A DNA stretch of 64,000 nucleotides, taken from NCBI GenBank assembly GCA_023897205.1, contig JAHWDD010000001.1, positions 1,550,001-1,614,000 on the forward strand. Direction: 5' to 3'. The notes beneath the pieces are model-generated. The model saw only the letters and a program-made list of their open reading frames with translations, made no database searches and was not told where the DNA came from. The stretch is from Exophiala sp. HKRS030. Taxonomy: Eukaryota > Ascomycota > Eurotiomycetes > Chaetothyriales > Herpotrichiellaceae. Below are positions 34,335-45,793 of the stretch, piece after piece. The translations under genes were made by a program, and so were the position numbers. How positions within the stretch are numbered: position 1 is the first letter of the stretch; every line of letters begins with the position of its first letter.

Positions 34335-37300
34335 TCATCCTCCATGGGCCGACAGGATACTGTTGGTGACCAGCTCACTCTCGCTCTTGTGATCTTCCTC
34401 TTTACCTTCCAAGACATTTCCATGTCCACGCTCGTTCCTCTGTTTGGCTATCGTTTTCAGCACTTCCTCTGCCACCTTGATAGAGCTCTCAGGCATCCCG
34501 GCCAACTTGGCCACTTTCAGAGCATGACTCTGCCTGTTGACACCGCTCTTCAGTCTGTGCACGAACGTGAAACTCCCGTCTTCATCCTCGAGAACGTCTG
34601 TGCAGTAACACCCAAGTCCATCCCAGGATTTTGTCATATCTGCCAACGCATGAAAATGCGTGGCAAATAACGTCCGACACCTATTCACAAAGTACAAGTG
34701 GTGCAGACTTGCATATCCGACCGCCGTGCCATCCTCAGGCGTCGTTCCTCTTCCTACCTCATCCATTATGACGAATGATCGAGGAGTAGCGTGTTTCAAG
34801 ATCGCCGCTGTCTCAAGCATCTCGATCATGAAAGTGCTTTGGTCGCGGAACAAGTCGTCCGCGGCTCCGATCCGGCTGAAGATCTGATCGACAAGCCCAA
34901 TCTCCGCATACGTTGCCGGCACATAGGATCCGCATTGGGCAAGGATGATGAGCAGCGCATTTTGTCGCAAGAAAGTACTTTTGCCCCCCATATTGGGTCC
35001 GGTGATGAGCCAAATGCGCTCGTTCTGGTCAAGGACGAGATTGTTACTGATGAAAGAGCGACCTTGTTCTTCCAGGCCTAGCTTGACTGTTGGATGTCGG
35101 CCACCGACAATTTTGTGTGACGTGCTGTTGTTCAAGATAGGCCGCGTCCATGATTGTTCTTTGGCGAGTGTGGCAAAAGCGCTGGCAACGTCGAGTTCGT
35201 CCATGACTGCTGCGTTACGGCGTAATTTTATCAAGTTATGTATGACGCCTGCCCTCAAAGTCGCGAACATTCGTTTCTCCTCGTCGCGGATGTTGGCTAT
35301 GGCCTGGTCGATACGACGGCCAAGTCGAGTCCAGTCGGTGAGATAGAATGAGCGAGTGCTCTTGGACGAGGAGACCATCCTAGCTTGTAGCGCTTCCAAT
35401 TTATCTCTGTCGAAGCCGTTTGCGCTTCTGATGTGGCAGATGTAACCCAGCCCAGGGGTGGATTTGAGTATCAGCGTACGAGCAGAGAGTTCGGAACGTA
35501 GTCTTTCGGCAAGAGCAGCTTTTTCGGCTTCAAGTCCGTCCAGATCCTGGTGCAGACGGAATAGAATGTCACTGGCATTGCGACGCATGATCCATGGCTC
35601 TTCCAGGGTTATGTCATCTTTGTTGTCCTCGACTTTGGCCTTCGAACGAATGGCTTTTGGCATGGATTCAAGCTCTTCTGGGGCGTTTTGAAGAACAACG
35701 TCATGCGCCATGGCGGCGACGCTGGCTGCTTCATCTTCCTCTAGACGGTGCCTTTGTTGTAGCCCAACTTCATCAATGGCGGAGGATATCGAAGCTTGAA
35801 GCTCGACAGGGCCTTCCAGGTCAAACCGTTTGAGTAGTCTCTGCATGAACTGCGTGGGTGTGGCTGGCTGCTCCGAATCAATACTTGGAAAGGCGTACTG
35901 TAGGAGATCGCGTGTAGATACTGTCTCGGCGATGGCGCTCGCCAGCGATAACATGTCATCAGCATCGCCCTTGTTAAGCGCGAACTTTTGAACAATGCGT
36001 TGAACATCAAAAGTCCTTCGCAATCTGAAAATCAAGGATTCTGTCAATTCCTCCGATTCGAAGAAAGCAGACACCAAATCCAGACGATCGTTGATCTCTG
36101 AAAGAGAAGCAGATGGGGACGTCAGTCGATCTCGTAGCAAACGCGAGCCACTCTTCGTGACAGTCCTCTTCACAGCATGGAACAAGCTCCCTCTCCCAAG
36201 ACCGTCTCTGGACGTCTCAAGAATCTCCAGCCCACGCAAACTACTCCGATCAATGCCCATGATCTCGTAGAGCTCAATGTGCCGAGGAGGTTGGAGCCTC
36301 AGCTGCAAACCCTGAAGCCGTAGTTGAACATAGTCGAGCAAAACATGGCCGGCCTGTTTCTCAACCTCTTGAAAGATGTTGTCCGCACCCTGCCGCATCT
36401 CAGTTACCAACATGGAGTTCCAGTCATGCATAGATGTAAAGTCAGTCATTGATTGATGGAGAGTAAGCAGTCTATGGTCGTGACCAACGATTATTTGAAC
36501 TTCGTCCTGTATATCTTGAGGCACATTAGACGGGAGTATGATCTCGTGAGGTGAGATCCGAGTCAATGCAGAAGGCAGTGCACTTCGGAGCACAGTCTGG
36601 GTATTAAAGTCACCAGTGGACAGATCCAGCCAAGCGAGCCCGATTTTTTGTTCGTAACTATCGTCTCCCGAGGACGAGACGGGCTCAGGATGAATCGATA
36701 GCAGATAATTGTTCTCGTATGGGTCAAGGAACTTCTCATCGATCAATGTACCTGGTGTAACCACTCGCGTGACGTGACGATCATGCTTCAAGCCCCCTGA
36801 TCTCACCTTGCCGGACACATTGATGAGAAACTCCTCGCATACGGCAACATATTTGTGCAGATCTTGAACCAGTGTCTTCAAGAATCGATCCAGCTGAAAG
36901 AACGGGAACCCTGCCATAGCCACAGGGCCGAGTTTTGTCTGCTTGTAGGCCACTTTGAGACCCAGCAATGGCCCAAATTCTTCTGCCTGTTCAAAATACA
37001 TTTCATAGAAGTTCCCAACTCTTGTAAGTAAAACGCAATTGTCGAATCTGGCCATGTTGTTCTTGACTCCCTGGAGTAGGGTTGGATATTGCGGTTCATC
37101 GTCGCTGGGTAGTTCAGGAAGGGATTCGCCTTGTATGGGGCCTTGTTGCAGTTCCTTGACCTTCCTCCGTGTAGTTGTCTTCGCACCTCGTCGTTGCCGC
37201 TCTCGGACACACCATGATGCGGGCCACAGGTTCGGAGGCCTCAAACATGGGCGATGAAGACCATGAAGAGCATAGAAGCGAAAAACACTCTCAAATGGAC

Positions 37301-37343
37301 GGGAATCCCAACTTTTGAAAGCTCGCAGTCCTGGCCGCATCAC
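34335..37343 (-). CDS. MSH1: Mitochondrial MutS homologue MSH1
   Basis: This 1002-residue intronless protein maintains mitochondrial DNA. The first 60 residues are rich in Arg and hydrophobics with few acids, fitting a mitochondrial presequence (the start may be Met1 or Met2). The mismatch-binding motif is GNFYEMYFEQAEEFGPLLGL (F-x-E type). Connector, lever and clamp regions follow. The ATPase has TGPNMGGKST (Walker A, near residue 783), then MDEVGRGTTPEDG (Walker B) and FATHFHAL. Unlike plant MSH1 it has no GIY-YIG domain. It converges on BNA1, so transcripts of the two probably overlap. Confidence 0.95.
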   Translation of the reverse strand: MMRPGLRAFKSWDSRPFESVFRFYALHGLHRPCLRPPNLWPASWCVRERQRRGAKTTTRRKVKELQQGPIQGESLPELPSDDEPQYPTLLQGVKNNMARFDNCVLLTRVGNFYEMYFEQAEEFGPLLGLKVAYKQTKLGPVAMAGFPFFQLDRFLKTLVQDLHKYVAVCEEFLINVSGKVRSGGLKHDRHVTRVVTPGTLIDEKFLDPYENNYLLSIHPEPVSSSGDDSYEQKIGLAWLDLSTGDFNTQTVLRSALPSALTRISPHEIILPSNVPQDIQDEVQIIVGHDHRLLTLHQSMTDFTSMHDWNSMLVTEMRQGADNIFQEVEKQAGHVLLDYVQLRLQGLQLRLQPPRHIELYEIMGIDRSSLRGLEILETSRDGLGRGSLFHAVKRTVTKSGSRLLRDRLTSPSASLSEINDRLDLVSAFFESEELTESLIFRLRRTFDVQRIVQKFALNKGDADDMLSLASAIAETVSTRDLLQYAFPSIDSEQPATPTQFMQRLLKRFDLEGPVELQASISSAIDEVGLQQRHRLEEDEAASVAAMAHDVVLQNAPEELESMPKAIRSKAKVEDNKDDITLEEPWIMRRNASDILFRLHQDLDGLEAEKAALAERLRSELSARTLILKSTPGLGYICHIRSANGFDRDKLEALQARMVSSSKSTRSFYLTDWTRLGRRIDQAIANIRDEEKRMFATLRAGVIHNLIKLRRNAAVMDELDVASAFATLAKEQSWTRPILNNSTSHKIVGGRHPTVKLGLEEQGRSFISNNLVLDQNERIWLITGPNMGGKSTFLRQNALLIILAQCGSYVPATYAEIGLVDQIFSRIGAADDLFRDQSTFMIEMLETAAILKHATPRSFVIMDEVGRGTTPEDGTAVGYASLHHLYFVNRCRTLFATHFHALADMTKSWDGLGCYCTDVLEDEDGSFTFVHRLKSGVNRQSHALKVAKLAGMPESSIKVAEEVLKTIAKQRNERGHGNVLEGKEEDHKSESELVTNSILSAHGG

Positions 37344-37774
37344 AAGTTTGGAATGATGTTGATGGACAGACGCGTTGCGGAGTCTTCAACGCGTAAAGTG
37401 CCAACGCCGAAATCCGCGCGCGGTATTTAGATTCCTTGACCTCAGCCTGACTCTCAGCTTTAGATATGGCCCTGGGTTCGTCTTCCGACAACGTTGTACA
37501 CATTGTCCGGCTGTGATTTTGAGAAGGATGGCAGGAGTTCATCAGGACAGTTTCATCATGGGCTATAACGCTCTTTATCGTTCTCTCAAAGGAGACCTTC
37601 GGCTGATGACAGCCCAGTTTTGAAGAGTGAGACGAGGAGACTTTTTCAACAGTACCAGAATTAGGCATTAGACCTATCTGCATTATAAAAGCTGATATCT
37701 AAAAACGCCACAAATTCCCACACATCGTAGCCTCCTTCCCCGTCTTGATCGTCCCGGCCAGAGGTGGAAGGAAA
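37344..37774. other. MSH1 promoter region
   Basis: These 431 bp are upstream of MSH1 and downstream of the receptor gene. No gene was recognised. Confidence 0.6.
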
Positions 37775-39120
37775 TCATCGATCCGCGATAAAGGTGTGCG
37801 CGTTGGCAGGTCGCTGAATCCCTGCAGCCTCCACCACATCAATATAGTGCGGGATTGCAGGAGCACCCCGACGACCGGTTAGTTCGTCGTTACCATGACC
37901 CGGAGGTTGGTCGTCTTCAAATTCTCTCATCGTACCACCGGCATCACACAGAGTGATCTCATCCCGTACAGGTTGCTTGGTAAACCAGAACGGAGGGACT
38001 TGCTGGTGCACATGATGCTCGATGACGTGATGACCGGGTCGGAGTGTCGTTGCTCCAGAGGATGTTCGGCTCGAATGCGGCGTCGTTCGTATGGATCCGC
38101 TGATTCTTCTCAGCGGACCGGATAATCGGCGTCTGAAGAAAACCTTCAGTGCGGGCAAGGATGCGATGATAATGGCCAGATGTGCTTCGATATCGGTGAG
38201 GGCCTGGGTGGGAACAAGTCAGTCAACTGTACCACACATGTCAACAACCAAGGGAGTTCTTACCAGGAGCGGCCAGCCCAGCCAGGACACATCATGGGTG
38301 TGAGGTCCAATCTTGTAATTTGTCGTAACGGGAATGAAGACTATGAGCCGAGCTATTCCAGTCCCCGCCGTCAAGAGGCCAGCTGAAAACAGGGCATAGA
38401 TGCTGAAGCGCCGTTTCCGCGTCATGTGCAAGGTGCGAGCAAGCATCATTGGCAGAACTGAAGAATAGATGTCGGACGTGACCGAAGCTGCCGCACTGAA
38501 TATGAATGGGATGTGTTCGTTACCGCAAGTGTATTTATTGGTATATAGTGGATTGTAGGATTCCCAATAGGACTTTAGGGGCCGGCAAATGACAAACAGC
38601 TCGATCAGCAAGCCAAGAGTATAAAGTACCGTGAACGCAATGGCGGCCCAAGCCAGATACAAAAACCAGAACCCCGGGAGGCCGGAGGTGATTCTCCTGT
38701 AGAAGAGAAGGATCGAAATCTTTGTACAGGCGTTGCCGAGAAGGAAGAAAAACTCGATGAGCCAGGCAGCGAGTCTAAGATCGGGCAGTTTGTCGGGTCT
38801 GATGTCCCATATGTGCTTGTTCCAACCCCAGGTTGTCATGGCTTTGATCTCAGCAAAAGTCATCCCGAGTGATAAAAACTTGCAAGCATTAGTCTGCAAT
38901 CAAAAAGGAATGGGGGATGAGATCCATGTACCCAGCCTGCTACAAGGAAAGCGTCATCTAGACCGAAACATTTTGTCAAAAACCGCCGGGAATACACTCG
39001 AAGAAGGACCACGATAGTCGACATAATCATAGTGACAATGAACAATGAGGGCGAACCTCTGGTAGGCGGGTTGATATAATTCGACGGCGGCCATTCTGTT
39101 GGTCTTGTCGGAAAAGGCAT
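37775..39120 (-). CDS. Fungal rhodopsin-like seven-TM protein (Pth11-related, no CFEM)
   Basis: Three exons (38932-39120, 38264-38893, 37775-38203) keep phase and give 415 residues. The family landmark LDDAFLVAGW follows TM2, and an intron splits the gene there. Seven hydrophobic segments are evident, including WLIEFFFLLGNACTKISILL, FLYLAWAAIAFTVLYTLGLL and the SVTSDIYSSVLPMMLA helix. The cytoplasmic tail of about 110 residues is hydrophilic with Arg/Ser-rich and acidic parts. No signal peptide or N-terminal CFEM cysteines are present, so it belongs to the simpler branch of fungal Pth11-like GPCR candidates. The ligand and coupling are unknown. Confidence 0.88.
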
Positions 39121-41122
39121 ATTTTGTTCAACTACCTTTTTGTTGCAAATGGTAACCAGATCGAATTAAGGTGGAAATCGAGAACCATATGTGAGCTCAA
39201 CAGAGCAGCTTCGATTGATTAGGATCCCCCAGTGCTCTTATGCTGCTGCTGAGGAGGAAATTCCAGCAAGTGACTTCTGAGTAACAGAGTGTTTACAAAA
39301 GGGTGAACAAGCAATCATGACGGTATAACCTAACTTGAAAGTGAGCGTCACCAAGCCAGGCGAGGCTTCACGGGAGCCGTGGAAAGGTGAGAAGTGAAGT
39401 GATTTGAGCAGTCGATCTGGATTCCCATGCGTGGCTCTTGAGATCCACAAAGTAGTGACAAAGTCATTGCTTCGCCTCGATTGACCACTTGGTCTGCACC
39501 GATCCGAAGCACTCGGTGACATCCGCAAACCCCATCGTGGTACAGGACCCTTGCTGTCAACCCAAATACTATAAGTAATGCCGCTGTTCCGCTGCTGTCA
39601 ACCAACCCCAAAAATACTTTCATCGCCCCTTAAGAACCCGAAAGCCACGATATCACATGGCATTTTCCAATGACAAAGGGTGAGGCGACTTGCTCGAACT
39701 TGATGGACCTCGCGTCGTCCATGTCGTTGCTGGCCTTCTTTTTGAGCTGTAAATTTAGGGTTTGGTGAACGTAGATGCTCTTATACAACGCTCCGGATAC
39801 TTGCTTTGGCATATGGAAGGTGGAGAGTATAGAACGATCTGGTCGTGCGCAATCTCGTGACGGTCAACGAGGTCGCGTGAAGAGGGACCGCGAGAGGGTT
39901 TTACTGAAGTGCTTTTTTCATGGTCGATTAGCCTATGGGGAGACAAAAGTTTGACCGATGTCACATATGCCAGATATAGCTTCGTCGATCTGAACCGGGG
40001 CCTTTGGGTGTGAGCGAGAAGTCCACATAGGGTCCCGATATGGTTTGCGCAAGGCGTGGTTCTCGGAAAGCATCCAAGTTCGTTGCCCTCGGAAATATGC
40101 CTAGTGTGCTGTGAAGGGAGGAGAAGCTTCATGAGATGAGAAAGTAAGGTAGTTGGGGAATCCAGACATCGACGATATATGTGAATTTATCAAATACATG
40201 ATACCTCTCTCGAATTTTTAGCCAGGCAGGAGCGGTTGGAAATGATCCTCACGATAAGGGCAGACGTATGTCGAAATACGGCACGATATGCTGAGATATA
40301 TGTCCCAAATGAGCACTTCTTCAAAAATATCAGACACGTCAAGCATATCGCTTGACATCCAAATATAATGCGAGTATCATTTATTAAATCGCGATCAGAA
40401 CATGCAAATGAAAGAAATCAGCCATCCATGCTGCTTACGCTCCGCCAGACGAGTTACGGTAAAGTATGTCGACTACGACAGTTGATTTACTTCGTACCGT
40501 CGCTTCAACTGGAAACTTCAAACTTCATGCTATGAGGGTGGCCTTATTTATGTTTCATTGGACAGTAATGGACGGTCCTTTTGAACCGCCTGCCTGGCTT
40601 TGACCGTCTCTGAATATCCGATGCAGAGCCCCGAACCACCCAAACCTCAATTATAAGCGCTGAAATCAGGGCTGAGCCGAACTTGCATGTTGGCCCCCTC
40701 AACATCCGTGGCATCAACTGGCCTCGCTTGTCCGATTCCTTAGGCATGATGTGCAACATTAGCGCACGAGCTCGTATTCCAGCCTAATAAAATAGTTATT
40801 TGGCCAATCTTCTTCGAGAAGAGGTAAAAAGGGATGAGGCTTGCCCGTTGACAAGGATGAATACGACCTCTTACCAGCCTGTTCCGAAACATGACTTGTC
40901 TCAGGAGAACGATCGTCGACGCCGCCACCTCGTGTAAACATCCATGGGCTATTATAGACGATGTAGCCGCAGAACATATGCAGGCCTATCGATAAGTTTC
41001 CTGGGAAACTGAAGTGCCCTGTCGCGGCATCTGCGGCGGAACGCCCTCTGCTATATATCTTTGAAGGCCATCCATATGCTAGACCAACTCTTCACATCTA
41101 TTGTGGTGACCACGGCGGAAGC
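39121..41122. other. Two-kilobase gene-free interval
   Basis: This region is upstream of both the seven-TM gene (minus) and the orphan membrane protein (plus). All open frames are short and unrecognised. No terminal repeats or transposase remnants are seen. Confidence 0.55.
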
Positions 41123-43076
41123 ATGGCTCCTCACAAGTACTACGGAGTTCGTGACCATGAAGGCGGATCTTGGACAAGCCTATCGACGGGCAAACCGCTC
41201 GTGTACACTCAAGAACAGTTCATCGCGCCAAAGAAGAGATGCCTTATGCAGTGGAGAGCACCAACAATCATGATTGTCTCGTTCATCATCGGGGTTCTTG
41301 GTGCCATCTTTCATCATATTCTATACTTCATTTTCAACAAGCGAATTATCAGCTTCGAGCATGAACAACAGATCATCTCAACATCCGGACTGGCTCTGGC
41401 CTTCATCGTCAAAGTATCCTTAGCAGTCACTTCAGCCACATCGTTCACGCAATGCTTGTGGCGCTCACTCAGGTCCAGTTCTATGAAGATTCGTGCGGTA
41501 GATTCGATGTTCGACATTCTCACGAATCCTTTGGAATTCCTGTACGTGGAGTTCTGGGTGCGGCACCCATTACTGACCTTCACGGCTGCTACGACATGGT
41601 GAGCCCGACTCATCGACGGTGGTCTTGTTCGTTGTCTTTATTACTCACTGTCATTCCAGGCTCATTCCGCTATCTGCCATCTTCACGCCTTCTACGTTAA
41701 CAGTGCGGCCTCTGATGCACGAGACTACAGATGCTATACAGGTCCCCCAGCGCCAGAACAATGACTCTCAACTCACTATGTTGACCACTGCTGATGGTTC
41801 GTCTTGGATATATTTTGGGACGTCAACGACATTTCTCAAAGTAGCAAACCTGAATATCCAGCAAGGCGATGTGCTCCCAGTCTCTTTGGATCTGGGATCG
41901 CAGAACCTCTCCTACAGTCTCAGCTTCCACGGCCCTGCTCTTCAATGTGCTGAGCCGGACAGTGCTACCACCGCTATCATTCGCGATGGACTGTATGACT
42001 ATATGAATCAGACGGGAAACATGATTTACTGGGCTGGATTTGTGCCCCAAAGCGATTTTGGACCAGACACAATCAACGCCACATTCTTCGAGGCCCTCAT
42101 CGACGGCAAGGGACAGTATAATTTTTCGACACCCAACCTTGGCTTGGAAGCACCCAGCAATGGGCCTGCAAAGGTTTTTCAAATGATGTACTCCTCGGAC
42201 AATATGACCGCCATACCGGCCGGCGATTGGCTCTACAACGTGGCTGAATGTACCTTGCACAATGCGTCCTATGTCGCAGATTTTAAACTCAATAGCAACG
42301 GGCAACAAGCCATCACGGCGACTAAGGAGATCCTCGATGGCATCGAGGCAGTGCAGTATCTTCCTACCAAGTACACCGTTGATGAAGCAGCTGAACGATT
42401 CAATGCGCAGGCTTTCATGCAAGCATTTGGCTATTACGCAAGTGGGACCACAACAATCAAGATCAACGGCAACAATTTTACCCCGGGGAGTGCTGTTCAA
42501 GTCAATCCAGTTCTGGGTGCTGCCATCTCAGGTACCATGTATTCCGACCCTGCTTTCATCACAACCTGGGACCAATTTACGGACGCACTAGAGAGTCTAT
42601 TCCAAAATTTCACGCTGAGCTACAGGTATAGCGACATGCAATTGTGAGTATTTCTGCAATTTGTCCCCTCTTCACTTCACAATTTGCTAACGTTTGCTTC
42701 AAGTGGGTATCTCGAGCAGAACTACAGCTCTCATGTAGCCACTCAAGCAATACTCAGACAGTCGCTGAACACATTCAGCTATGCGCCTCGAGCTCTCTTC
42801 ATATCATATGGCATCGCGATCGGTCTATCTGCAACCTGCCTCGGAGTTGGCATGAATGCGATATTTGTCAACGGGCTCTCCTACACCAACAGCTTCTCTA
42901 CAATCCTGCGCGTGACTAGGGACAAGGCGTTCGACGCTCTAGCCGATAGCGATGAGGCCGCTGGTGGTGGAGACCCCCGACCAAAGCACCTCGCGAACGT
43001 TACAGTCGCTTATTCTAACCCAATTGATGCCCGGGCTAGAGGCGAGGGAATGGCGGGAATGCGTGTTCTAAGATGA
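41123..43076 (+). CDS. Orphan fungal multi-TM membrane protein with large glycosylated ectodomain
   Basis: Three exons (41123-41598, 41660-42643, 42704-43076) keep phase and give 610 residues. Three hydrophobic segments lie near the N-terminus (around MIVSFIIGVLGAIFHHILYF, LALAFIVKVSLAVTSATSF and WLIPLSAIFTPSTL). A polar domain of about 400 residues follows, with many N-glycosylation sequons (NLS, NQT, NAT, NFS, NMT, NAS, NFT). A further helix (LFISYGIAIGLSATCLGVGM) precedes a short cytoplasmic tail. This layout is widespread among filamentous ascomycete proteins that databases often leave as hypothetical. I cannot assign a function. Confidence 0.8.
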
Positions 43077-43787
43077 TATTGGTTGACAAAATCGATCCCC
43101 TATTGCATAATACATGGTGTTTTGCCTGGCAATATTTCATTGTGGGACGTCGAGGCTGTACACTTCCCACAAGACAGTGAAATGAATATTGGGCTGCCGA
43201 ATTTCCGCCTTTTTCCATGGGATTAGCGACACATGTCTAGTATGGTCAGCTGCTTTCAATCGACATATCTCTCCTTCGGTGGACAAGCCGTCCCACAAGA
43301 TTGCCGATCATTTTGCCAATAACAGTCGTTGGGAGTGCTACCAAGGTTTCAGCCCCGGTAAAATGCCTGGGGACGTTTTGTGGGGAAGCGTTCCTCGGCT
43401 GGGACATGAGTCTACAGAGCCTCTCCAGATACAAAGACCATTTACCGAGTGTTGACATCAAAAATGTGATCGTCAGTCCCACAAGAATTCAAAGCATTCT
43501 CTCAGTACGCTGGCATCTCGAACCAGTGGGGCTCTGACTGATTGTGGCATCATATAATTCAGTCGTTATCTGGAGATGCGGGCAGCAGCACTAGTGTATT
43601 GCGTTCAGCCCTGCAACATCTGCTTCAGTATTCATCTCTTGGTCAGTGGAATCACTGAAACTTAGGAGCAAGCCGTCAGGTCGAAACGGACGCCCTCCAA
43701 AACCTGAGTATAAGAGACTCAAAAGAGCCTTAAGCCGACAGGACCCAGGCCTTTCCAATAGTATTCTTACCAAGCCACGCATCCGAT
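43077..43787. other. Promoter region of second P450
   Basis: These 711 bp lie between the membrane-protein stop and the P450 start. Open frames are short and unrecognised. The genes on both sides are codirectional. Confidence 0.6.
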
Positions 43788-45347
43788 ATGTTGGTTAACC
43801 TCACCGTTCTCACATTCGCGGCAGTTGCATTCGCTCTGGCATGGCTGGCAACCAGACTGGCAAATCGTAAGAAACTCGGGCTTCCTCCTGGACCACCACG
43901 GCTGCCTGTGATTGGCAACCTCCACCAAGCACCACAGGAATATCCCTGGCGCACGTACCAAGAATGGGGGAGGCAGTACGGCCCAGTCTTCAGCCTACAA
44001 TACGGCCTAAACACTATCATCATGCTGAGTAACCATGAAACGGCTCATGATCTCCTCGACAAACGTAGCAACATCTACAGCTCGCGCCCTCGCAGTGTGA
44101 TGGGCGGAGAATGCGTCAGCAAAGGTCTCCGAACACTTCTTATGCCGTATGGCCAACGCTGGCGCAACCACCAGCGCCTACAAGCTTCATACCTCAACGT
44201 CCGAGTTTCCCAGAGCTATCGCGTCCTTCAGGATCTCGAAAGCAAGCAACTCATCTTTGAACTCCTCAACTCTGACGCAGACTTCTCGGACCGCTTCCAC
44301 CGGTACTCGTCGAGTCTAATCTTTGCGCTGGCGTATGGTCGACGCCTGGTGCGAGGTGACGAGGCCGAGGTCATAGCCGTCGACAAGGTCATGGAGAACT
44401 TCCTCATCGCGGCACGAGTGGGGACTTGGATCGTCGATGCGCTCCCCGCGCTCAACCACCTCCCCAAGTTCCTCGCCCCGTGGAAGAGATTAGGCGATAG
44501 TCAACACGAGTTTGAGGCCAGGTTGCAAATGGACAACTTGGAGCAAGGCCAGCGAGCGAGGTCCTGGAATTGGTCGAAACTTGTCGCAGGCATGAAGGAA
44601 GGACGACTGATGTCGCCGAAGGAACTTGCGTACGATGTCGGAATCATATACGAGGCCGGTAGTGACACGACAACCATGGCCTTGGAGGTCTTTACGCTCG
44701 CGATGCTGCTATATCCTGAGGTGATGGAGAAAGGACAAGCCGAGGTGGATGCACTTTGCGGTGACGATCTCATGCCCTCTTTCGAGGACAAGGAGCGGCT
44801 ACCGTACGTCGACGCCATCCTCAAGGAGGTTTTGCGCTGGCGGCCTGTGTCTGCCGGAGGTATCCCGCATGCCGTCACCCAGGATGACGAATACATGGGC
44901 TACCGTATCCCGGCGGGTGCCACGGTGATTGGGAATCATTGGGCCATCCACCTCGACGAGGACGTGTACGATGATCCCCTCGAGTTCAAGCCGGATCGAT
45001 GGATCGAGAATCCCGATCTGCCCTTGGCGCCATTCGGGTTTGGAAGGAGGATCTGTACGGGACAGCACATTGCGAAGAACAGTCTCTTCATCAACATCGC
45101 GAGGATGCTGTGGGCGTTTGACATCGGCCACAAGTACAGGGTGGTCAACGGCAGGAAGCAGAGAATCGAGGTCGACCCTTATGCGTTCACTCAGGGCTTC
45201 AATTCGAGACCGCAAAAGTTCGAGGCCAGCTTTCAAGTGAGGAGCTCCAAAAGGGCGGATGTGGTGAAGCAGGTTTGGCAAGAGACGGAAAAGAACACGG
45301 ACATGGTCATGGAACAGATCCAAGCGGAGAGTCAGAAGAAGTCGTAA
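43788..45347 (+). CDS. Cytochrome P450 (CYP2-like/E-class group I, O-methylsterigmatocystin oxidoreductase-like)
   Basis: This intronless 519-residue P450 has an N-terminal membrane helix, then the hinge LPPGPPRLPVIGNLHQAP. The C-helix WRNHQR, I-helix EAGSDTTTM, ExxR (KEVLRWR), the PERF-region variant FKPDRW and the heme loop FGFGRRICTG (Cys near residue 422) are all intact. This pattern is typical of fungal secondary-metabolism or xenobiotic P450s such as the OrdA-like group. An SDR gene follows 446 bp downstream on the same strand, suggesting they may act on the same substrate. No polyketide, peptide or terpene synthase is in the window. Confidence 0.94.
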   Translation: MLVNLTVLTFAAVAFALAWLATRLANRKKLGLPPGPPRLPVIGNLHQAPQEYPWRTYQEWGRQYGPVFSLQYGLNTIIMLSNHETAHDLLDKRSNIYSSRPRSVMGGECVSKGLRTLLMPYGQRWRNHQRLQASYLNVRVSQSYRVLQDLESKQLIFELLNSDADFSDRFHRYSSSLIFALAYGRRLVRGDEAEVIAVDKVMENFLIAARVGTWIVDALPALNHLPKFLAPWKRLGDSQHEFEARLQMDNLEQGQRARSWNWSKLVAGMKEGRLMSPKELAYDVGIIYEAGSDTTTMALEVFTLAMLLYPEVMEKGQAEVDALCGDDLMPSFEDKERLPYVDAILKEVLRWRPVSAGGIPHAVTQDDEYMGYRIPAGATVIGNHWAIHLDEDVYDDPLEFKPDRWIENPDLPLAPFGFGRRICTGQHIAKNSLFINIARMLWAFDIGHKYRVVNGRKQRIEVDPYAFTQGFNSRPQKFEASFQVRSSKRADVVKQVWQETEKNTDMVMEQIQAESQKKS

Positions 45348-45793
45348 AGTTTTCAATCGGAATGCAGGATTACATTTTATGATATTGCACGACATAGTCG
45401 TGGGACGAGCACTTTAACGACAGATTGAATCATTCTACAGGGTGTCTACGGGTAACCCTTCAATGAAGAGAGAGCGAAACTCACGGTCAGAGAATATATA
45501 TATATATCTCGATAACCGAAGATTGTCCGTTCGTTGCGGAGTTAATCGTACTCTACTGTCTCGTTGATATCATATCCTCCACAACCACCGATCTTCCTTA
45601 GTATCCAAGGTTGTCACTACTGAATTACGGAAAAAGCAAAATCCGTCGGTCGGTGATCAATAAATAAACCAAAAAAATATCACACCAAGCCTTCTGCTTC
45701 GTTTGAAAGAAGAGTTCTACCATTTATCATCGATTCGGCTTGTCCGCAAGGGTGAAACAGAAACATAAAATTCCAACCTCGAGCACCTCGAAA
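45348..45793. other. P450-SDR spacer
   Basis: This 446-bp interval contains a short TA repeat at about 45,494-45,507 and presumably the SDR promoter. I see no gene. Confidence 0.55.

Noticed and set aside
34335..37343. A nuclear mismatch-repair MSH rather than mitochondrial MSH1
   Set aside because: The basic, acid-poor N-terminus and the overall length and motif order fit mitochondrial MSH1; the nuclear paralogues have different N-terminal regions.
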